7,678 nucleotides of DNA, taken from assembly GCA_937906765.1 (NCBI GenBank), contig CALCUV010000294.1:1-7678 (forward strand). The letters are read 5' to 3'. The notes beneath the pieces were generated by a model. That model did not search any database and was not told the origin of the DNA. It worked only from the letters and a program-made list of their open reading frames with translations. Positions 6,856 through 7,678 of this stretch are shown piece after piece; position 1 is the stretch's first letter; every line of letters starts with the position of its first letter. This stretch comes from an uncultured Prevotella sp. GTDB lineage: Bacteria; Bacteroidota; Bacteroidia; Bacteroidales; Bacteroidaceae. The position numbers and the translations under genes were made by a program.

Positions 6856-7678
6856 ATGAAAAAGTTATTCTTTGGTTCGCTCCTTTCTCTCGCCCTCTTC
6901 TCTTGCTCTGACGGTGGGGATGATTTTACAGAGAATCCCGGAGACGGCGATGTGAATAATGGCGACGGCACTGAGAATGTAGAGTACGCAACTGACGAAA
7001 CGGCGTATGAAATTCCCGTGGTGTTCCACGTATTCTACTCTCAGAAGAGCCAACCCCTTGAATACGTTGAAGAAGGTCACCTTCCCAAGGTACTCGATGC
7101 CGTAAACCGCCGCTTCGCTAACTGTGGCGTGGACTTGAAACTCCAATTTAAGTTGGCAGAAGTAGATCCCGACGGAAACGTTATGCCTGAACCGGGCGTA
7201 GATCGCCAAAAGGTGCGCATCGCTACGATGAACAGCACGGAATTTCTTAAGGATCCTGCTTACGCTCACTATATGTGGGACCAAACTAAGTATCTGAACA
7301 TCTGCCTTTTCAAGGAAAAGAACGATGCAGTGCTGGGTATTTCATCTTTCCCCTATACCTTGCACCCCGATACCTTGGCTGGTATGCCCAAACTTATGGA
7401 GATGCGCCCCGCTTCGGAACTTGATTACCCGCATTGCGTTTATGTGAACTCACGTTACATTTATGATTTGGAGCCTGAGTCGTATAAGACATCGGAAATC
7501 GTAGGTTCGCTCTGCCATGAGATTGCCCATTACCTCGGACTCCGTCATGCTTTTGGCGAAGACCCAAAGACGTACAGTCGTGACTGTGATCTTGACACAG
7601 ACTTCTGTGACGATACGCCCACTTACAATAAGGCGAAGTATGACAAGTACCTCTTGAGCAACTATCCTTACGATGGTG
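6856..7678 (+). CDS. metzincin zinc-protease lipoprotein (partial, runs off right edge)
   Basis: From ATG 6856 the frame is open for 274 codons to the edge. The signal peptide MKKLFFGSLLSLALFSC (Cys 17) is followed by SDGGDD and a Gly/Asp/Asn-rich linker to about 50, as in surface lipoproteins. The catalytic domain begins near YEIPVVFHVFY (51-61). Residues 221-231, HEIAHYLGLRH, match the metzincin signature HExxHxxGxxH, with zinc ligands His 221, 225 and 231 and catalytic Glu 222. The following C244-DLDTDF-C251-DDTP resembles the Cys/Asp-Thr-Pro region of M43 (pappalysin/cytophagalysin) peptidases. It fits the Bacteroidetes metalloproteinase lipoproteins of the BF0631 type. The Met-turn and C-terminus are outside the window. 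Non-lipid cysteines at 90, 150, 194, 220, 244 and 251 may form disulfides. The gene follows the Omp28-like gene by 24 nt without its own promoter, so co-expression is likely. The substrate is unknown. Confidence 0.93.
   Translation, partial: MKKLFFGSLLSLALFSCSDGGDDFTENPGDGDVNNGDGTENVEYATDETAYEIPVVFHVFYSQKSQPLEYVEEGHLPKVLDAVNRRFANCGVDLKLQFKLAEVDPDGNVMPEPGVDRQKVRIATMNSTEFLKDPAYAHYMWDQTKYLNICLFKEKNDAVLGISSFPYTLHPDTLAGMPKLMEMRPASELDYPHCVYVNSRYIYDLEPESYKTSEIVGSLCHEIAHYLGLRHAFGEDPKTYSRDCDLDTDFCDDTPTYNKAKYDKYLLSNYPYDG

Noticed and set aside
6865..7284. 139-residue minus-strand reading frame
   Set aside because: It is antisense to the metzincin gene, whose signal peptide and catalytic motif make the plus strand clearly coding.

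Overview
The window looks like a chromosomal segment of a Bacteroidales bacterium, probably Prevotellaceae or a close relative (inferred, not proven). Four of the five genes carry bacterial lipoprotein signal peptides. Three of those have the acidic, glycine-rich stretch after the lipid-bearing cysteine that marks surface-exposed lipoproteins in this phylum. Promoter-like sites follow the Bacteroidetes pattern (TTTG, then about 20 bp, then TAnnTTTG), and start codons are preceded by A/T-rich sequence rather than a Shine-Dalgarno site.

Layout. Two genes are on the minus strand. At 1-223 is the N-terminus of a small lipoprotein that runs off the left edge. At 312-1822 is a full-length succinate/acetyl-CoA transferase whose reading frame is broken by one missing base near 1187/1188. 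From 1823 to 2654 is a divergent intergenic region. It holds the CoA-transferase promoter, a four-unit 22-bp repeat array, two neighbouring stem-loops, and a pair of overlapping promoters for the rightward gene. At 2655-5243 is a large (862 aa) multi-module surface lipoprotein of unknown function with very biased codon use, followed by a strong terminator at 5262-5309. From 5310 to 5592 is a second regulatory region dominated by a 21-bp tandem array that runs straight into the promoter. At 5593-6831 is an Omp28-like lipoprotein with a thioredoxin-type CMYC site. A metzincin zinc-protease lipoprotein follows 24 nt later at 6856 and runs off the right edge.

How the genes fit together. The CoA transferase belongs to succinate/propionate/acetate fermentation and is housekeeping. 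The three rightward genes encode cell-surface proteins. The Omp28-like and protease genes look like a two-gene operon, which may pair a thiol-active or scaffold protein with a cysteine-containing secreted-type protease. The most unusual non-coding feature is that both rightward transcription units have arrays of 21- or 22-bp direct repeats upstream, with related cores. The second array has the promoter -7 box inside its last unit and no good -33 box.
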